From Nothopassalora personata (lineage: Eukaryota; Ascomycota; Dothideomycetes; Mycosphaerellales; Mycosphaerellaceae): DNA of 64,000 nt. The position numbers and the translations under genes were made by a program. The notes under the pieces are model-generated. The model saw only the letters and a program-made list of their open reading frames with translations, made no database searches and was not told where the DNA came from. The DNA lies in assembly GCA_033816765.1 (NCBI GenBank), contig CM066291.1, positions 2,108,001 to 2,172,000 of the forward strand. Reading direction: 5' to 3'. Below, piece after piece: positions 21,291 through 34,600 of this stretch (its first letter is position 1; each line of letters starts with the position of its first letter).

Positions 21291-21852
21291 TCCTAGTTTC
21301 TAGTTAATTTCCGGCTACAGCTATAGCCTATAGGATTCTAGTTCTAATTCTAGTTCTAATTCTTCGGGTATAGGTGCTTCTAGTCCTTAGTTAGCTCTTA
21401 CTTATTTCTCATAGTTACTTATCTTCCCTTAACTTACCTTCTAGCTACGCGGTAGACTCGTCTTTAGATTTATTAGGTTACTAGTACTAACGCTCACTTG
21501 TCTTATAAGTGGCGTTTACGTTATTCGACTATCTGGCCCGCTCGATTAATACTAACATAGCTGTCTATTCCCTCGCTAGTTTCGTAGCATACGTTAGTAC
21601 AGTGCGACGGATGCGAATCGCGGTTATTAACGTCATTATTACGGTCTCTATTAGAAGGATCCTTTCGATCTTTATAGACTGTCGCTAGTAGGTCCTAGGA
21701 CTACCTAACATCTTATATGTTAAGCTAAATGGTAGGGTAAGCTACTATACTGCTATAAGACCACCTTAGCTTATAGCGACTAACTAAGCTACCTATAATA
21801 CCCGGGCTTACTGCTTTAGAACCTAAGGACAGGTTCGTAATAGGGGAGGATA

Positions 21853-22247
21853 TATTAACGACTATTTAGTTATGTTAACCTTAGGTTTAGTTGCGTGTCG
21901 ACCTTAGGTTTAGAGGGGGAGTCCCTTAGGTCTAACTTACCCCTATTTCATTTAGGTTTAATTAGACATTTAGGTGAGCTAGCGGGACTAGTACAGCTAT
22001 TAAGATATATACTGCGTAGTTAAGCATTGTAAGCGTAGCATTAAGGCAACAATTCAATTTATACCTCTCGAGTAGAGGGCATAGGGGTTTAGGTCCCCTA
22101 CTCCTCCTATTTTATCTAGCTACTACGCTACTCGTTACGTGACCTAATTTCACGGTCCCGGGACCGGTAAATACCTCTACTTACATAAGCGCCGCTCCAT
22201 ACTACCATAACTCGGACAGGCCTACATAGGGTAGTTAGTAGACATTA
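21853..22247 (+). repeat. 3' LTR of RE-B
   Basis: 395-bp direct repeat of 3258-3652, preceded by a purine tract (AATAGGGGAGGA, 21838-21850 region). It contains the CGGTCCCGGGACCG palindrome and the RIP-altered E-box TTACGTGAC. It is followed by CTAG, matching 3254-3257. Confidence 0.85.
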
Positions 22248-22251
22248 CTAG

Positions 22252-24990
22252 GTAGGCAGTTCTCCTTACAGTACTCCGAATCTAGAGTTATAGTACTAGA
22301 CTTATAATGTAGTCCTAGTTAATACTTATCGTACTAGGGTCGTCCTAGTACGATGTCGTATTCTAGATTAGTAAGCTATCCTATAATCTCCTCGGTGTAG
22401 CCGTTAATATCTAGGGTGAACTCGGTTTGGTATTCGATTAGCTCCTTTACTATAGATATGTCGGCTAAGCCTAGTGCTAATGGGCTATCTAACTTAGTAA
22501 GAGGTAATTTATTCTTTCGCGTATATACGATGTTAACGTAGGTAGAGTTTACTCCGATATTAAGAAATAAGAATGCATTCTTTCTATTTACCTTATAAGG
22601 GACTACTAGGTGTAAGCCTATAATAGGGTTGTGTTCTACATGTACTATTCGTAGGGAATAGGATAATATCTTAAGGTTACTACCTAGAGCCCTATCCTCT
22701 ATTAATATGTTTGTATCTAGTCTACTAGTTATTACGCTTAACGAGTAGACTAGGCTTTTCCCGACTAGGTCGGGCGCGGTAGCATCTAGTAGGCCTAGAG
22801 CTTACACTCCTTATCGGTTAGCTTATAACCTAGCTTACGGTACTTCTTATATAGACGCTCCTTTATGTAGCGTTCGGTCTCGGCGTCGTCGAGGAGTAGG
22901 AGGTTCTTAAACTTGGCTAGGCGAGTGTCCTATAGGAGGCGGTCTACTTTACGACGATTGTTCGAGCCGGAGCCTACGGGTAGAGTACCGCTACCCTTGT
23001 CGTTAGACTTGTCCTTATCGTCCTTCTTAGCCGAAGGCTTCTTCTTTAGGTAAAGAGTCTCGGCGACCTTAAAATCCTCCTTAGCCTTAAATAGGGCATC
23101 GATAGCGTCGCTAAGGGTCTTAGGGTTAGCTTACTAATAGCGGATTAGATAGCGATAGTTAAGCTTACGTATAAGGTTATCTATAGCGTCTTCTCTAGTT
23201 ATGCGTATAAGGTTAGCGTATCGGCGCTACTCTCGGTAGAGCTCTACGAAGGAATCCTTAGAGCTATCCTCTAGTTACTTTAGTATAGTTATGTAGTTAC
23301 GGGCTCGGCCGATAGGGTTACGGTCTCCGTACTACTTAATAAGGGACTTTATTATCTTATTAACTAATAAGTAGGGTCTCTCGCTACCGCTTATAATGCC
23401 GGCGATAGACGGGACTTTCGGGTTAAGTAGTGCCTAGGTACTACCGTCGGTATAGTCGAGGATAAACTTAAGGACTACATCCTTGTCGCGGAAGGTAGTA
23501 GCTAAGATCTTAGTCTCTAGGGCACTTAACTACTTCTCGAGTAAGGGTCCCTTTAGGTCGCCCTCCTTACTAAGGTTACCTTAGAACTTATACTTAGGTC
23601 CGTCTCCGCTATAGTTAGTCTTCTACGGACGATTGAGAGACTTATCGATGTCGAGGATGTTATTAAAGTCGATCTTAGCCTTCTTAGTCTTCTTAGACTT
23701 ACGGCGGCGAGTACGGCGGTCGTCGTCGGAGGACTCGTCGCTACTGCTACTACTGTCGCTAGAGTCCGGGTCGTATCTCTACTTCCTATTCTTACGCTAC
23801 TTACTAGCCCTATCCTTCTTCTTCTTAAACTCGTTATCTAACTCGTCGGATAACTCTCTACTACTTAGCTACTTACTAGCTCTATCCTTATCCTTATCCT
23901 TCGGAGGAGATAGCTTACGTCCTATACGGCGGCGTAAGATAGATCGTAATAGTAAAGATCGGCGGTCCTTACCTCTCTCCTTAGTGCGGCTACGCTACTT
24001 AGCGGCTTCGAGTTCCTTAACGTGTACGTTACGTAGGGCTTAGAGGTTATGCTTATAGTCGGCGACGGCCTCCTCGTAGTTATCCACTTCGCGCTAGAGG
24101 TCCTCGATACGGGCCTCGCGCTCCTTAACCTAGATTATAGCTTACTTAGCTTATGTATAGGACTTCTCGGCGTCTATAGGAACTAGTAATACCTTAAGTG
24201 TAGCTAGTTTAATCTAAGCTATATTAAGATCTTAGATAGTAGAGTCGCGTTCGGTAGCTATAGTGTTACGTTCTATAACGGCTATGTCGCGCTCTAACGA
24301 TACTACATCGCGTACTTAGGTAACTAGGTCGAGGTTATTAATAGTAGTGTCGCGCTCTACTATAACCTTAGCTAAGTCCTTACGGAGGTCGTTTTACTAA
24401 GCGTTTAACGTCTTAAGTAGCTTATCGAGATCCGCTACTTACTTCTTAGTATCGGTAAGTTACTTTTATAACTTGTCCCTATATTCCTAATTCTCGTAGT
24501 AGCTCTTATAGAGTAGCTTAGCGAGGTTAGAGACGTTACGGTACTCTTCTTCGCCGCGACGTAAGATAAAGTAGATAGCGGGCGGAGCGGACACGTCGCT
24601 ACTATATAGCTTTTTGAAAGCGGCGATGTCGAGTTAGGTAAGTAACTTAAGTATTACTCGGTAGGTCTTCGCGACTTATGCTTCTTCGACTCCCGTCTCT
24701 TTACCTACGTCCGTTACCGCGTCGTCTATATAATCTACTACTACTATAGCCTCCTTACCTTCCTCCTTGATAATCTCGTCGTCGTATAGGAAGTCGCTAA
24801 GGTTAAGGTATGCTTAAGGATCGGTAACTAGTTTACCGAGGTTAATTATCTTCTACTAAAGGCGTTCTTATTCTTACTCTTATATCGTATTACGACCTTC
24901 ACCGACTCGCGTTAGACCGCTAGTTGTAGCGCTAGTAATAACTAGCGGCCTCCGTTACCGCGTAATATCTTATTAACTTAACTTAAGTAC
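22252..24990 (-). pseudogene. RE-A gag and protease remnant (5' half of outer element)
   Basis: Minus-strand reading gives a Gag with long coiled coil (about 24.6-24.0 kb), an Arg/Lys/Ser/Asp-rich linker (about 23.95-23.65 kb), a capsid-like region (23.6-23.0 kb), then a protease region (about 22.75-22.3 kb) with LFLNIG where LFLD-T-G would be expected and a later TNLEYDIVLGRP segment. That last segment matches TDLDYDLVLGIP of RE-E Pol, so the elements are related. It ends at the RE-B insertion and continues at 3253. All frames are broken by RIP-type stops. Confidence 0.75.
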
Positions 24991-25095
24991 GATAGGGCGT
25001 CGCGCTTATTAACTTAGGGTTTACAACTTAACTTAAGCACGATAGGGTATCGTACGTATTAACTTAACTTAAGTACGTTTACTATCGCACTTTCT
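24960..25095. repeat. Short tandem repeat, TTAACTTAACTTAAG units
   Basis: Three imperfect copies of a 35-40 bp unit containing AACTTAACTTAAG followed by TACGATAGGG-like sequence. It lies between the RE-A gag start and the RE-F LTR. It may be the leader or damaged 5' LTR of RE-A. No coding frame is visible. Confidence 0.6.
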
Positions 25096-25111
25096 ATTAG
25101 GGCCGTAAGAC

Positions 25112-25292
25112 TATAAGGGGATGTCGTAATGTATAGCACGCCTACGATCTTCTAATCGTAGATAAACTAAAGCTTACCTTCTTCTATAGACGCTATGCGC
25201 GTCTCCTAGTGTACGTATGCGCGTTACGTACGGTATGCTAAGCCGGGCATAGCCGTATTACATGTAAGGGTTAGCTATAGGCTACCCTTACA
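25112..25292 (-). repeat. LTR of RE-F (left)
   Basis: Similar over its length to 26975-27170 and, in reverse complement, to the un-mutated solo LTR at 4497-4693 (shared GATGTCGYAATGTATAGCACG start region). CpA/TpG positions are changed to TpA. Confidence 0.7.
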
Positions 25293-26974
25293 CTTTCCTT
25301 AGAGTCGTACTTAGTCTATAGACTTAACGCGCCTATCGCGTTACTTAATCTACCCTTCGTAGATCCCTCGTAGCTTATCTACGGAAAAGAAAGGTCTAAT
25401 AAAGTGTAAGGGCACCTACTTAGGTAGTACAAAGTTATTAGATAAGCTATCTAAGAGGTACGCGAGGCGCGAGAAGTTAATATATAAGCCGAGGTACGCG
25501 GGTCGGCCCGGGCCCGGTTACGTAACTCGCTACGTTTACTCGCTATACGGCTATAGGCCGTTATACTAACTTCGGTAGCCTTACCCTATTAATAGGTTAC
25601 ATTTAATGTCGGAGTACATACTTATACGATACTATGCTAAGATCCGTATAGTTATCTAGGAGAAACGTAGCCTCGCAAAAGCCCTTACGAGTCTCGACTG
25701 CGCCTCGTAAGTGACGCGCTAGATACATATCTACTCGCCTTAAAGGGTCGACTTTAGGAAAACTCGGACTTAGGAGCGACCTACTTCTAGTCCTCTACCT
25801 TTTCCCTAGTCGCTACCCTTCTTAGTTAGAGCCTTCGTAGCGTCTACCCTACGAACCGCTTACGTGTTACGGTCCTTCTATAGGTGCCTATTCGGGCAAT
25901 CCGTCTTAATGTAACCCTTCTTATAGTATCTATAGTACTCCGCTTTAGTCCTATCGAAGGTTATAGACGATCCGCCGGCGTCCCGCTAGTAACTCGTACC
26001 CGGGTCGCGCGACGCCTAACTATACTTCTACTACTTCGAGCTACGATCGCTTCGCCCTTAGTCGCCCTTAGTCTCTCGCCTACGGCGACTATACTACCCG
26101 CGGTCGTGCCCTCCGCTACTACGCTCCGTGCTTTTAATACGCGAAGCTAGGATTACTAGTTCCTCTCTAGTTATTAGGATGTTATAAAACTTAACAATTG
26201 CGGACTATAGGCTAGGCGTAAGCTTAGCGAGTATATATCGTACGCGTTACGCCTCCGTATAGTCCCCTAACTAATCCTCTATAACATCTAGCTTAGTCGT
26301 AAACTAACGCACTATCTAGTTGTCCTTCTATTTTACCGCCTTATACTCTAACATTACGTTAAGTACGCGGTTTATAGGGTTACCGTATACGTCTCGATAG
26401 AACTCCTTAAAGTCCTAGTATATATACCCTTTAAGGTTAAGGACGCTATAGTTAGCGTACTATCGCTTACTTATCTCTCCGCTTAGGTATATAACCCTAT
26501 ATAGGACCTTTAACTCGTTCGTCGCATACGTGCCGCCTAAGAGGGTAAAGATAAGAGAGAGCTCCCTTAGGAATACCCGTACTTTCTTAATCGAGTCCCC
26601 TCTAAAAGGCGTAGGTTCTTTAAGACGTAAACGTGTCGCATACGATACGACCGCGCCTCGAGCTACGATATTATCGTTAGTTGCTATAAATAGAGGAGGG
26701 GGAGGGGGAGTCGGGGATAGTTCTCCGCCGGATTCGCCCTAAGGGTCCGCCGGCGGTACGCTTACGTCCCGTAAGATCTCTAACTATTTAATCTCCCTCT
26801 ATATCCCCTTCTCCTTAACCTCTACCCGAAGGGCATCCCTCCTTACGACTAAGGCTACACGTCTCGCTTATTACTAGGCCCTAGGGCTTAGGGGAGCCGT
26901 AGGCGTAGCGCTACTATCGTCGCGTTCGGACTCTATAGCGTATATAGATTGTAACGAAGAAGAAGAATTAGAAC

Positions 26975-27170
26975 TATTAAGGGATGTCGTAATGTATAGC
27001 ACGCCCACGACCTACTAGTCGTAGATAAACTAATTCTTACCTTTTGTTTAAGACGTATCGCGCGTCGTAAGGTGTACGTATACGTATTACGTACGGCTTA
27101 GTAGCCGGTCGCGACCGGATGTTATATATAAGGCTACATATAAGGGTTAGCTACTAGGCTACTCCTTACA
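26975..27170 (-). repeat. LTR shared by RE-F and RE-D
   Basis: 196 bp, aligning end to end with the reverse complement of the 197-bp solo LTR at 4497-4693. It starts TATTAAGGG (TG to TA by RIP) and ends CCTTACA. The two flanking 5-mers do not match each other, as expected if it is one LTR of a larger structure. Confidence 0.75.
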
Positions 27171-29122
27171 TAGCCCTTCTATCGTACTAGGTACTGCACT
27201 TTACCCTTATACTTACGCTTCCTAGTACTGCCTCTACTTTATATTCCCCGTCCTTATTAGCGAGGGCTATAGTGCCTCTATCCTTCTCGCTACCCGCGTA
27301 CGGCTCGAGGAGGGATATATAGAATACATTATAAATTCTTAAGTCGGCTAGTAGTACTAGGCGGTACGCCTACGAACCGATAGCGTCGATAATGCGGTAC
27401 GGTCTAATAAACTTCGGACCTATCTTCTTCTTCGGCAATACTAACCTTAGGTTCTTCGTAGATAATAAGACTAGGTCGCCTACGCGATAGCTCTTAGCCT
27501 TATAAGTCTTATTATAGTAGCGAGTCTAATCGGCTACTACGATTTCCTAACGCTTCGTAAGCGTAGCGCGTATCTCTGGTATACGGTTAACTAAGTCTAC
27601 CGCTACTAGTACCTCACCTTCCCGGATCTCGCCTCGAGATCCTATAGGTGTTAGGGTAATCTTAGGTCTCTAACTATGCGCTATCTCGAATAGGCTTATA
27701 CGTAGCGTAGGGTAGATGCTATTATTACATGCAAATTTAGTAATAGCTAGCTACTTAGCCTACTCTATCTAGTTCTCGCTATAGTAATAACGAAGGTACT
27801 GTTCTAAGGTTTAGTTTACCCTCTTAGTCTAACCGTTAGTCTAAGGGTAGAAAGCTATAGATAGCTTACGCTTTACCTACGCCTCGAAGTAGAAGTTACT
27901 CTAGAACTTACTCGTAAACACTAACCCGCGGTCACTTACTATGCCCGATAGCACACTATAATGCCGTACGACTTTGTCTCGTAAGATCCTCGTAAGCTCC
28001 GCCGCTATACATGTCTTAGTCGTAGGAATGTATAAGTTTATTTTAGAGTAGCGGTCGACGATTACTAGAATCGCATTATACACGCATTCTCCTCGCTTAC
28101 TTAGCGGTAGGTCCGTAATGAAGTCTATAGTAATTTCCTACTATAGGCCGTCTAGCCTAGGTAGTAGCTATAGCTCGCCGTAGGGTCGATAGCGCCTCGC
28201 CTTCGAGGTCTAACAAGCCCTATAGTTTCTAACATACTCCCTTACATCCTTACTAAGTAATTCCTACTAGTAATAACGTTATAGTAGCTCTTTAGTCTTT
28301 ACCTTACTAAAGTGCCCTACTAGTAGGTCGTTATAATATATATAGAGTAGCTATACTCTTACTATATAGTCTTCGGGTACTATAATCGCGTTCCCGCGAT
28401 AGACTAACCCGTCTTTTATATACTAGTCCTTAGCGTCTCCTTCGCTAGGCGCCTACGATAAGCATACGACGCACCTATCGTCTCTCCCCTATACGATTTT
28501 TATTAGTAGTGTAAGTAGTTTACCTAGGCCGCCCTACATTATTATAGCGTATACTCTTACTAGTAGCGATCGGGTCCCCTACGGCTCGTAGGCTACTACT
28601 ACTATTATCGTCGCCTTATCCTATATCTTCTCGTAGGTAGCGGTTACGCGCCTTACTATAGGCTCGTCCTCTCTTAATAGGGATTCCTTCTAGAAAGATA
28701 GCTTACTTTATAGCGTAGGAAGCAAGTTCGACGTCTACTATACTACGCGTACGTAGTTACTACGTCGCGATAGCGCATCGGCTAGGTTACTCTTCCCCGA
28801 CCTATACTCTACTACGAAGTCGAAAGGTTATAGAAACGTCGCCTATCGAGCTTACCTCCCGTTTAGCTACTTTACTATTATAAAACCCTATAGGTTCGTA
28901 TAGTCGACTAGTACCTAAACCGTATACGATGCGCCTTCGAGGTACGGTCGCTAATACTTAAATGCCTCTACTACTACTAGTAGCTCTTAGTTATAGGTCT
29001 TATAATTGCACTCGGTAGGTATTATCTTACGAGAATAGAAGGTAATTAGATGCTACTTAGTCCTAAATAGCTAAGAGATAATGCCTATAATCGCAAAACC
29101 TAAGGTATCCGTCTTAACCCTC
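27171..29122 (-). mobile_element. RE-D: truncated gypsy pol fragment (RNase H, integrase)
   Basis: On the minus strand, RNase H sequence (about 29.06-28.77 kb, ending in a DALSRR-like motif) is followed by the integrase zinc region (about 28.25 kb) and the core; the longest open piece (27901-28083) contains IVDRYSK and VSDRGLVFTSKF. The integrase C-terminal part ends in a chromodomain-like start (YKVEAVLGS) next to the LTR at 27170. It is cut on the right by the 5' LTR of RE-C; RT, protease and gag are missing. RIP-type stops throughout. Confidence 0.7.
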
Positions 29123-29526
29123 TATTACGGAATGATTCCTATAGACCCTAGAATTATAACGATAAGACGAACACGTAACTTATCCTACCTAAGCGCTTAG
29201 ACTTAGAGCGATTAGACTACTTATGCTTAGACTAATTAGACTACTTATACTTAGAATAATTAGACTAATTACCGAGATCTACGAATCTCCTTTGTATTTA
29301 GGAACGCTAAGAACCCCTTATGGTTTCGAGGCGTTTAACTTACTGTTTAATATTACTATTTAGAATATACTATAACCTAACCTCTACCTTACTACTACTT
29401 AGTCTTTATAAGACAAGATAGCTATTGCTTTATTACTCTCCCTTAACTTCTTATCGGCCCGAGAATAAACCCGATTAAGCTTATCTTCTTAACTTATAAT
29501 ATTATTAGGTTATACTAAACCTAATA
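29123..29526 (+). repeat. 5' LTR of RE-C
   Basis: 404 bp, begins TATTACGGAAT, ends CCTAATA. It matches 35773-36176 end to end with scattered transitions. The start was probably TGTTACGG before RIP. Confidence 0.85.
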
Positions 29527-29599
29527 GCTTTAAACGCCCTCTACGATAGGAGACTAATAGAGTAAACGGGGAACACCCGCCCCTAGTGAAGTAAGTAGA

Positions 29600-30640
29600 G
29601 CCCGACGACCTTAGACCACGAACGATGCTATAAATGCCTTAGCTACTTATATAGGCAACGACACCCTTAAGGTTAGTAAGCTAGAATACTACTATAGCAA
29701 CCGAGACAAGTTCGACACTTAGGTCTCTTAGATAGACATATACTTCTTATTTAACTCTATGCCTAAGAACCTTAAGCCTGTCTTTACTACTACCTTTTTA
29801 AGAGGACGAGTATAGCATTAGGTTAAACTATTCCTTAGGAAATACCTAGATAGTAACGGAGAAGATAATGCCGACGGAATCTTTAGGTTATACACTATCT
29901 TAAGTATACTATAAAGAGCGTCTTTAGTATCTCTAATAAGATTGCTACTACCGTTCGTGTTATTTAGTATTTAACCTAGAAGATATCTACTACCGAATAT
30001 ACTACTAAATTCTAGGAATACGCGTAACTTACCGATTAGGACGACGAAGTACTTTAAGTTATGTACCGGAGAGGACTAAAGGAGCATATTAAGGACGAGT
30101 TAATAAGGGACGGTCGGAAGATCGATAGCTTAGGCAACCTCGTTAGAGTTACGATTAATCTTAACGATAAGCTCTACGAGAGAGCTATAGAACGACGATA
30201 CGATTCTAAGGTATCCAGAAAGGCTAGATATACACTAGGCTATAATAACCGTAATAGAGGCTTCTACGACAACTATAATAATAAGCCTAGGGACAAACCG
30301 TACTACGGACTATAGCTAATAGAACTCGACGTTACCGAGAAAGGTCGTAAGATTAGGAATAGTAACGGGAATAGAGCATCCCGGAGTTTAAAAGAAACAC
30401 GAACTTACTACGGATATAGTAAACCTAGCTACCTAGTAAGGGACTACTACGGTAAGAATATAGTACGCCGCGAACAGTTTAACATAATACAACCCCGAAC
30501 TAGTAAATCTAAGAGTAGCGTTAGATCTTAAGGAGATACCGACTATACTCGGAGAGTAGGGGAGAGAGCTAGTAATAGAAGTACGACGCCTCTCCTAGAC
30601 CCCTTAGAAGGACGAGGAGGATACTATAGGTAGTAAATAG
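29600..30640 (+). pseudogene. RE-C gag remnant
   Basis: The longest open piece is 30061-30315 (84 codons), a basic C-terminal Gag segment. It continues past a TAG to a zinc knuckle remnant near 30.41 kb (TYYGYSKPSYLVRDYYG), where Tyr stands at the expected Cys and His sites. Upstream, a capsid-like region is readable from about 29.65 kb with frame breaks. Non-functional. Confidence 0.7.
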
Positions 30641-31604
30641 TAGTTATTCTATTTAATACGAAGAACTAACTACGATAGTTTAATATAATAATACGAAGAG
30701 TCGACTACGAGATCGAATCCGAGTCTCGAAATAGTTATAGAAGCCTTTATTAGCGATTCTATTACTAAGACTCGTGTTAAGTTTACTACGCCGCGAAGTT
30801 AGGCGTAGGGTATTAGCCTTAATAACCGAGAGGAACCCTAGGAGCGACGTATAGGTAAAACGCTACGCTCCGAGAAGTAGACATCGACGAGTCCTACTTT
30901 AACGACGATAGAAGCGATAAGGAAAACTAGGACCTAGGATAGAACGGATCGTAGTTACCGGAACTATAGGAAGAAAGTTAAGAAACTACCGGGCTAGATA
31001 CTATCGAAGAAGATTAGGATCCGGAAGAATTAAGCGAAGAGGATTCCTCCGAAGGAGAAGAGAGCGACACTAACGACAATAATAAATAACTAACCTTTAC
31101 GATTAACGCACCTAAGAAATTATATAACATAATCGTACACCTATAAAGAAGGCACGAGGAATTCCTACCTAAGATAGGCGGACAAAGGATACTATACTCT
31201 ATTAAGTTTAATAAGATACTCGATACCCTACGAGGCATAGCCTAAGGATACCTACTTATAGAAACAACCGAGAATCTAGCAACCGCTATTATAGAACGAC
31301 TACTAATAGGGAGCCGAATAATAGGAACCGGATATTTTATACCGTTAGGAACATTTATATCGAATGAATTACGTAATGTAGTATAACACGCACGCGTACT
31401 CTACTTAGAAACGTAGAAGATCTAGGAACATTACCGAATGTAGGTGTAGATATAGAAAGGCTCGCGCTAGGTTTAAGCGGAGGCCTCGAGACACGAAGTA
31501 CGACGTTCTATATACGAACAGGGAAAAGGATTCACTCCCTAGGAATAAGCGACTAAAGGGAGTTATATAACATAGGAAAGGCTTAAGTATTACTAACGAT
31601 AATA

Positions 31605-34600
31605 GTGTTTCGAACTAAGATTATCGTTAACGGGCATAAGATAGATGCTATAATAGATTCTAGAGTAAGCGGGAACTTTACCTCCGAATTATTTATTATA
31701 AGACATAGGATCGCTACCTATAAGAAGAAAGAGGGTTATAAATTAATTGCGGTAGACGGATTATCCTTACCTAGTATAGAGCGCGAGACGATACCGCTAC
31801 TACTTACTATCTAACGGCACTACGAGGAGATTATCTTAGATATTACTAATATAGCTAGTTATAATATCGTACTAGGTATACCTTAGATAAGAAAGCACAA
31901 TCTAGAAATCGACTAGAGAAGAGGAGTACTTATATTTAGGAAATGCGACTATATTATCGACATTTAGCCTACGTAGCGGTAGCGTTCGCTAGTAGATAAG
32001 GTAAATAAACAGCTAAATAGGATATAGCTTACGCCGACTAGAAGGATAGAAGAACTACCTTCGACCGGGATAGACACTAGCGTAGGGCCGCCGGGTTATA
32101 AAGTTACTAGTAGTAATAGAAGTAACGTACTATCGAAGGATACTAACATCTTAGAGTTAAGTATTCCTAAGGAGTATCGTAAGTAGTCGCAACTCTTTAA
32201 AGAGGAAAGAGGTAAGGATGCCTTACCTAAGTACTAACTATAGGATTATAAGATAAACATTTAGCTAGGGAAAGAGCCTCTATAGGGACCCCTATATTAA
32301 ATGTCTAAGAAAGAGCTATAGACCCTACGAGAATAGCTAAAGGAGAAGCTAGCTAAAGGATAGATAAGAAGATCTACCTTAAGTGTAGGAACTCTATATA
32401 TGTTCGTTCTAAAAGCAAACGGGAAGTTACGACTCGTATAAGACTATAGGAAGTTAAACGAGATTACGATTAAGAACCGATACCCGCTACCTAACATCGA
32501 AGAAGTATAAGATAGATTAACTAGATTAGACTAGTACACGAAAATTAACCTACGAGATGCCTTCTACGCTATACGGATAGCGGAAGGAGAAGAATAGAAA
32601 ACCGCTTTTAGAATAAGATACGGACTTTACAAATTCTTAGTTATACTAATAGGATTAACTAACGCACCCGCATCCTATTAGGACCTTATTAACGAGACAC
32701 TTAGAGACCTACTCGATGTATACGTTATCGCTTATATAGACGATATATTAGTCTATACGAAAGGATCCCTTTAGAATTACATAAAACAAGTCTAGGACGT
32801 ATTCGAGCGACTTACGCGTTTAGGATTTAAGACAGTACCCGAGAAATGCGAATTCTATAAGAAAGAAGTTAAATTCTTAGACTTTATTATTAGCACTATA
32901 GGGATAACGATCGACCCTACAAAAACATAGTTAATTAGAGAATAGCTAGAACTAAAAACAGTTAAGGACGTATAATTATTCCTTAGGCTAGCGAACTATA
33001 ACCGGAAATTCATTAAGGACTACGTAAAGACAGTAGCACTAATAACGATGCTTACGAGAAAAGACGTTACCTAGAAATAGGGAAAGGAACAGATTAAAGC
33101 GTTTAAGAAACTTAAGGAACAATACGCTTTAGCCCCTACGCTTCGACTATTCGATAGTAGTAAGGAAGTCTATATCGAGACCGATACGTCTAATATAGCA
33201 ATAGGCGCGTGTCTAACATAGACATACGATAGGTAGAGACACCTAGTAGCCTATTACTCCCGGAAAATGACTATAGCGGAACAGAACTACGACATCTATA
33301 ATAAAGAGCTTCTAGCTATTGTTACTACTATACGACATTAGAGAGTATACGTCGAGGGCCTACCGAAGTTAACGATTCTTTCTAACTATAAGAATCTTAC
33401 GTACTTTACAACGACGAAAGAACTTACCCGAAGGTAAGCCCGCTAGTCGGAGCTACTAGGGTAATATAAGTTCGAAATTAAATATACTCTAGGAAAGGAG
33501 AATAGCCGTGCTAATACGCTAAGCCGAAGAAGCGACTATATAGAAGGAAAAGAACTAGTATAACACAAAATACTAAAGACAAACCTCGACGGAGGTCTTA
33601 GTACTAACACTAGAGAATTTAATAACATCGTACGGATATTAGGCGACAAGGACGAACAATTCCGTATATCGTAAGGAAAATACTAAGTACCAAAGCATCG
33701 AGAAGGAGAATATATACGACAATATTACGACGGACTAATATATAGACACCCTAGAACTTTAAAAACAATAGACCTAATATAACGTAGCTTCTTATTCCTA
33801 TAGATAAGACTTAAGGTGTTACGCTATATTAAACAATACGTACACTACTAACGAAATAAGGCTACGAGACATACGAAATACGGTTACCTACAGTTTAGGA
33901 CACTACCGACAAAACTATAGGACGAAGTTATAATAGACTTTATTACGAAACTCCTACCGTTAAAGGATTAAGTTACGAAACAACTATACGACATAATACT
34001 AGTTATAGTTAATAGACTTACGAAATACGCACACTTTATTCCTATATTAGAAACATATAATGTAGAGTAGCTCGGATACCTCGTACTAGATAGACTTATC
34101 CGATACTACGGATTCCCTTAAGCGTTTATAACAGATAGAGATAAGCTATTTACATCGAACTACTAGAAGACGCTTATAGGAACGATCGGAATTAAACATA
34201 AGCTGTTAATAGCATATTATCCGGAGATAGACGGGTAGACCGAAAGGATAAACTAAACGCTAGAACAATACCTACGACACTATATTAACTACGTATAAGA
34301 CAACTAGGTTTTATTACTACTAATAGCGTAGATTGCACTAAATAACTATAAATTAGAGACAACTTTAACGACACTATTCTATACGAACTTTAGTAAAGAT
34401 CCTAACCTATTCGGAACACCTAGATCCTACCTATAAGCCGAAAGAGCAATCGTAACGACGGATACTCTTAAGGAAGTATATAAAGAAACACGTAAGGCGA
34501 TCGAAGATACATAACATAAACTGTCTTAATAACGGTAAGACACGAGAAAAATAGTACCTCTACTAAAAGAGGGGGATAAGGTCTATCTCCTTGTAAAAAA

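Larger units (their letters stand above)
3258..22247 (+). mobile_element. RE-B: long LTR retrotransposon, RIP-degraded, hosting a solo LTR and RE-E
   Basis: Two 395-bp direct repeats (3258-3652 and 21853-22247) are collinear and differ mainly by transitions. They bound a plus-strand element. Flanks share CTAG (3254-3257 and 22248-22251), a likely 4-bp target duplication. LTR ends read TA...TA, consistent with TG...CA after RIP. Order inside: repeat-rich leader, gag (4040 on), protease (about 13.4-13.8 kb), RT-RNase H-integrase (about 14.35-17.7 kb), an unrecognised long ORF (about 18.45-21.3 kb), and a purine tract at 21838-21852 just before the 3' LTR. Without the two later insertions (about 7.07 kb with duplications) RE-B is about 11.9 kb, long for a fungal Ty3 element; the extra ORF accounts for it. 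Coding frames are riddled with TAG/TAA from CAG, CAA and TGG. It is inserted in RE-A. Confidence 0.85.
25112..27170 (-). mobile_element. RE-F: gag-only LTR element, RIP-degraded
   Basis: Related LTRs at 25112-25292 and 26975-27170 enclose about 1.7 kb. Minus-strand reading gives only Gag: a capsid-like region about 26.7-26.1 kb and a mutated zinc knuckle near 25.9 kb (Tyr-x2-Tyr-x4-Tyr-x4-Cys, where TAT/TAC replace TGT/TGC and CAC/CAT). No RT or integrase fits in the space. A purine run lies inside the left LTR edge in element sense. The right LTR is also the 3' border of the pol fragment RE-D, so this looks like a tandem array sharing an LTR or an internally deleted copy. Confidence 0.6.

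Noticed and set aside
23633..24043. 136-codon plus-strand Leu/Ser/Arg-rich frame
   Set aside because: Antisense shadow of the charged linker of RE-A Gag; apparent membrane-like Leu runs are the complement of Lys/Glu/Arg codons.
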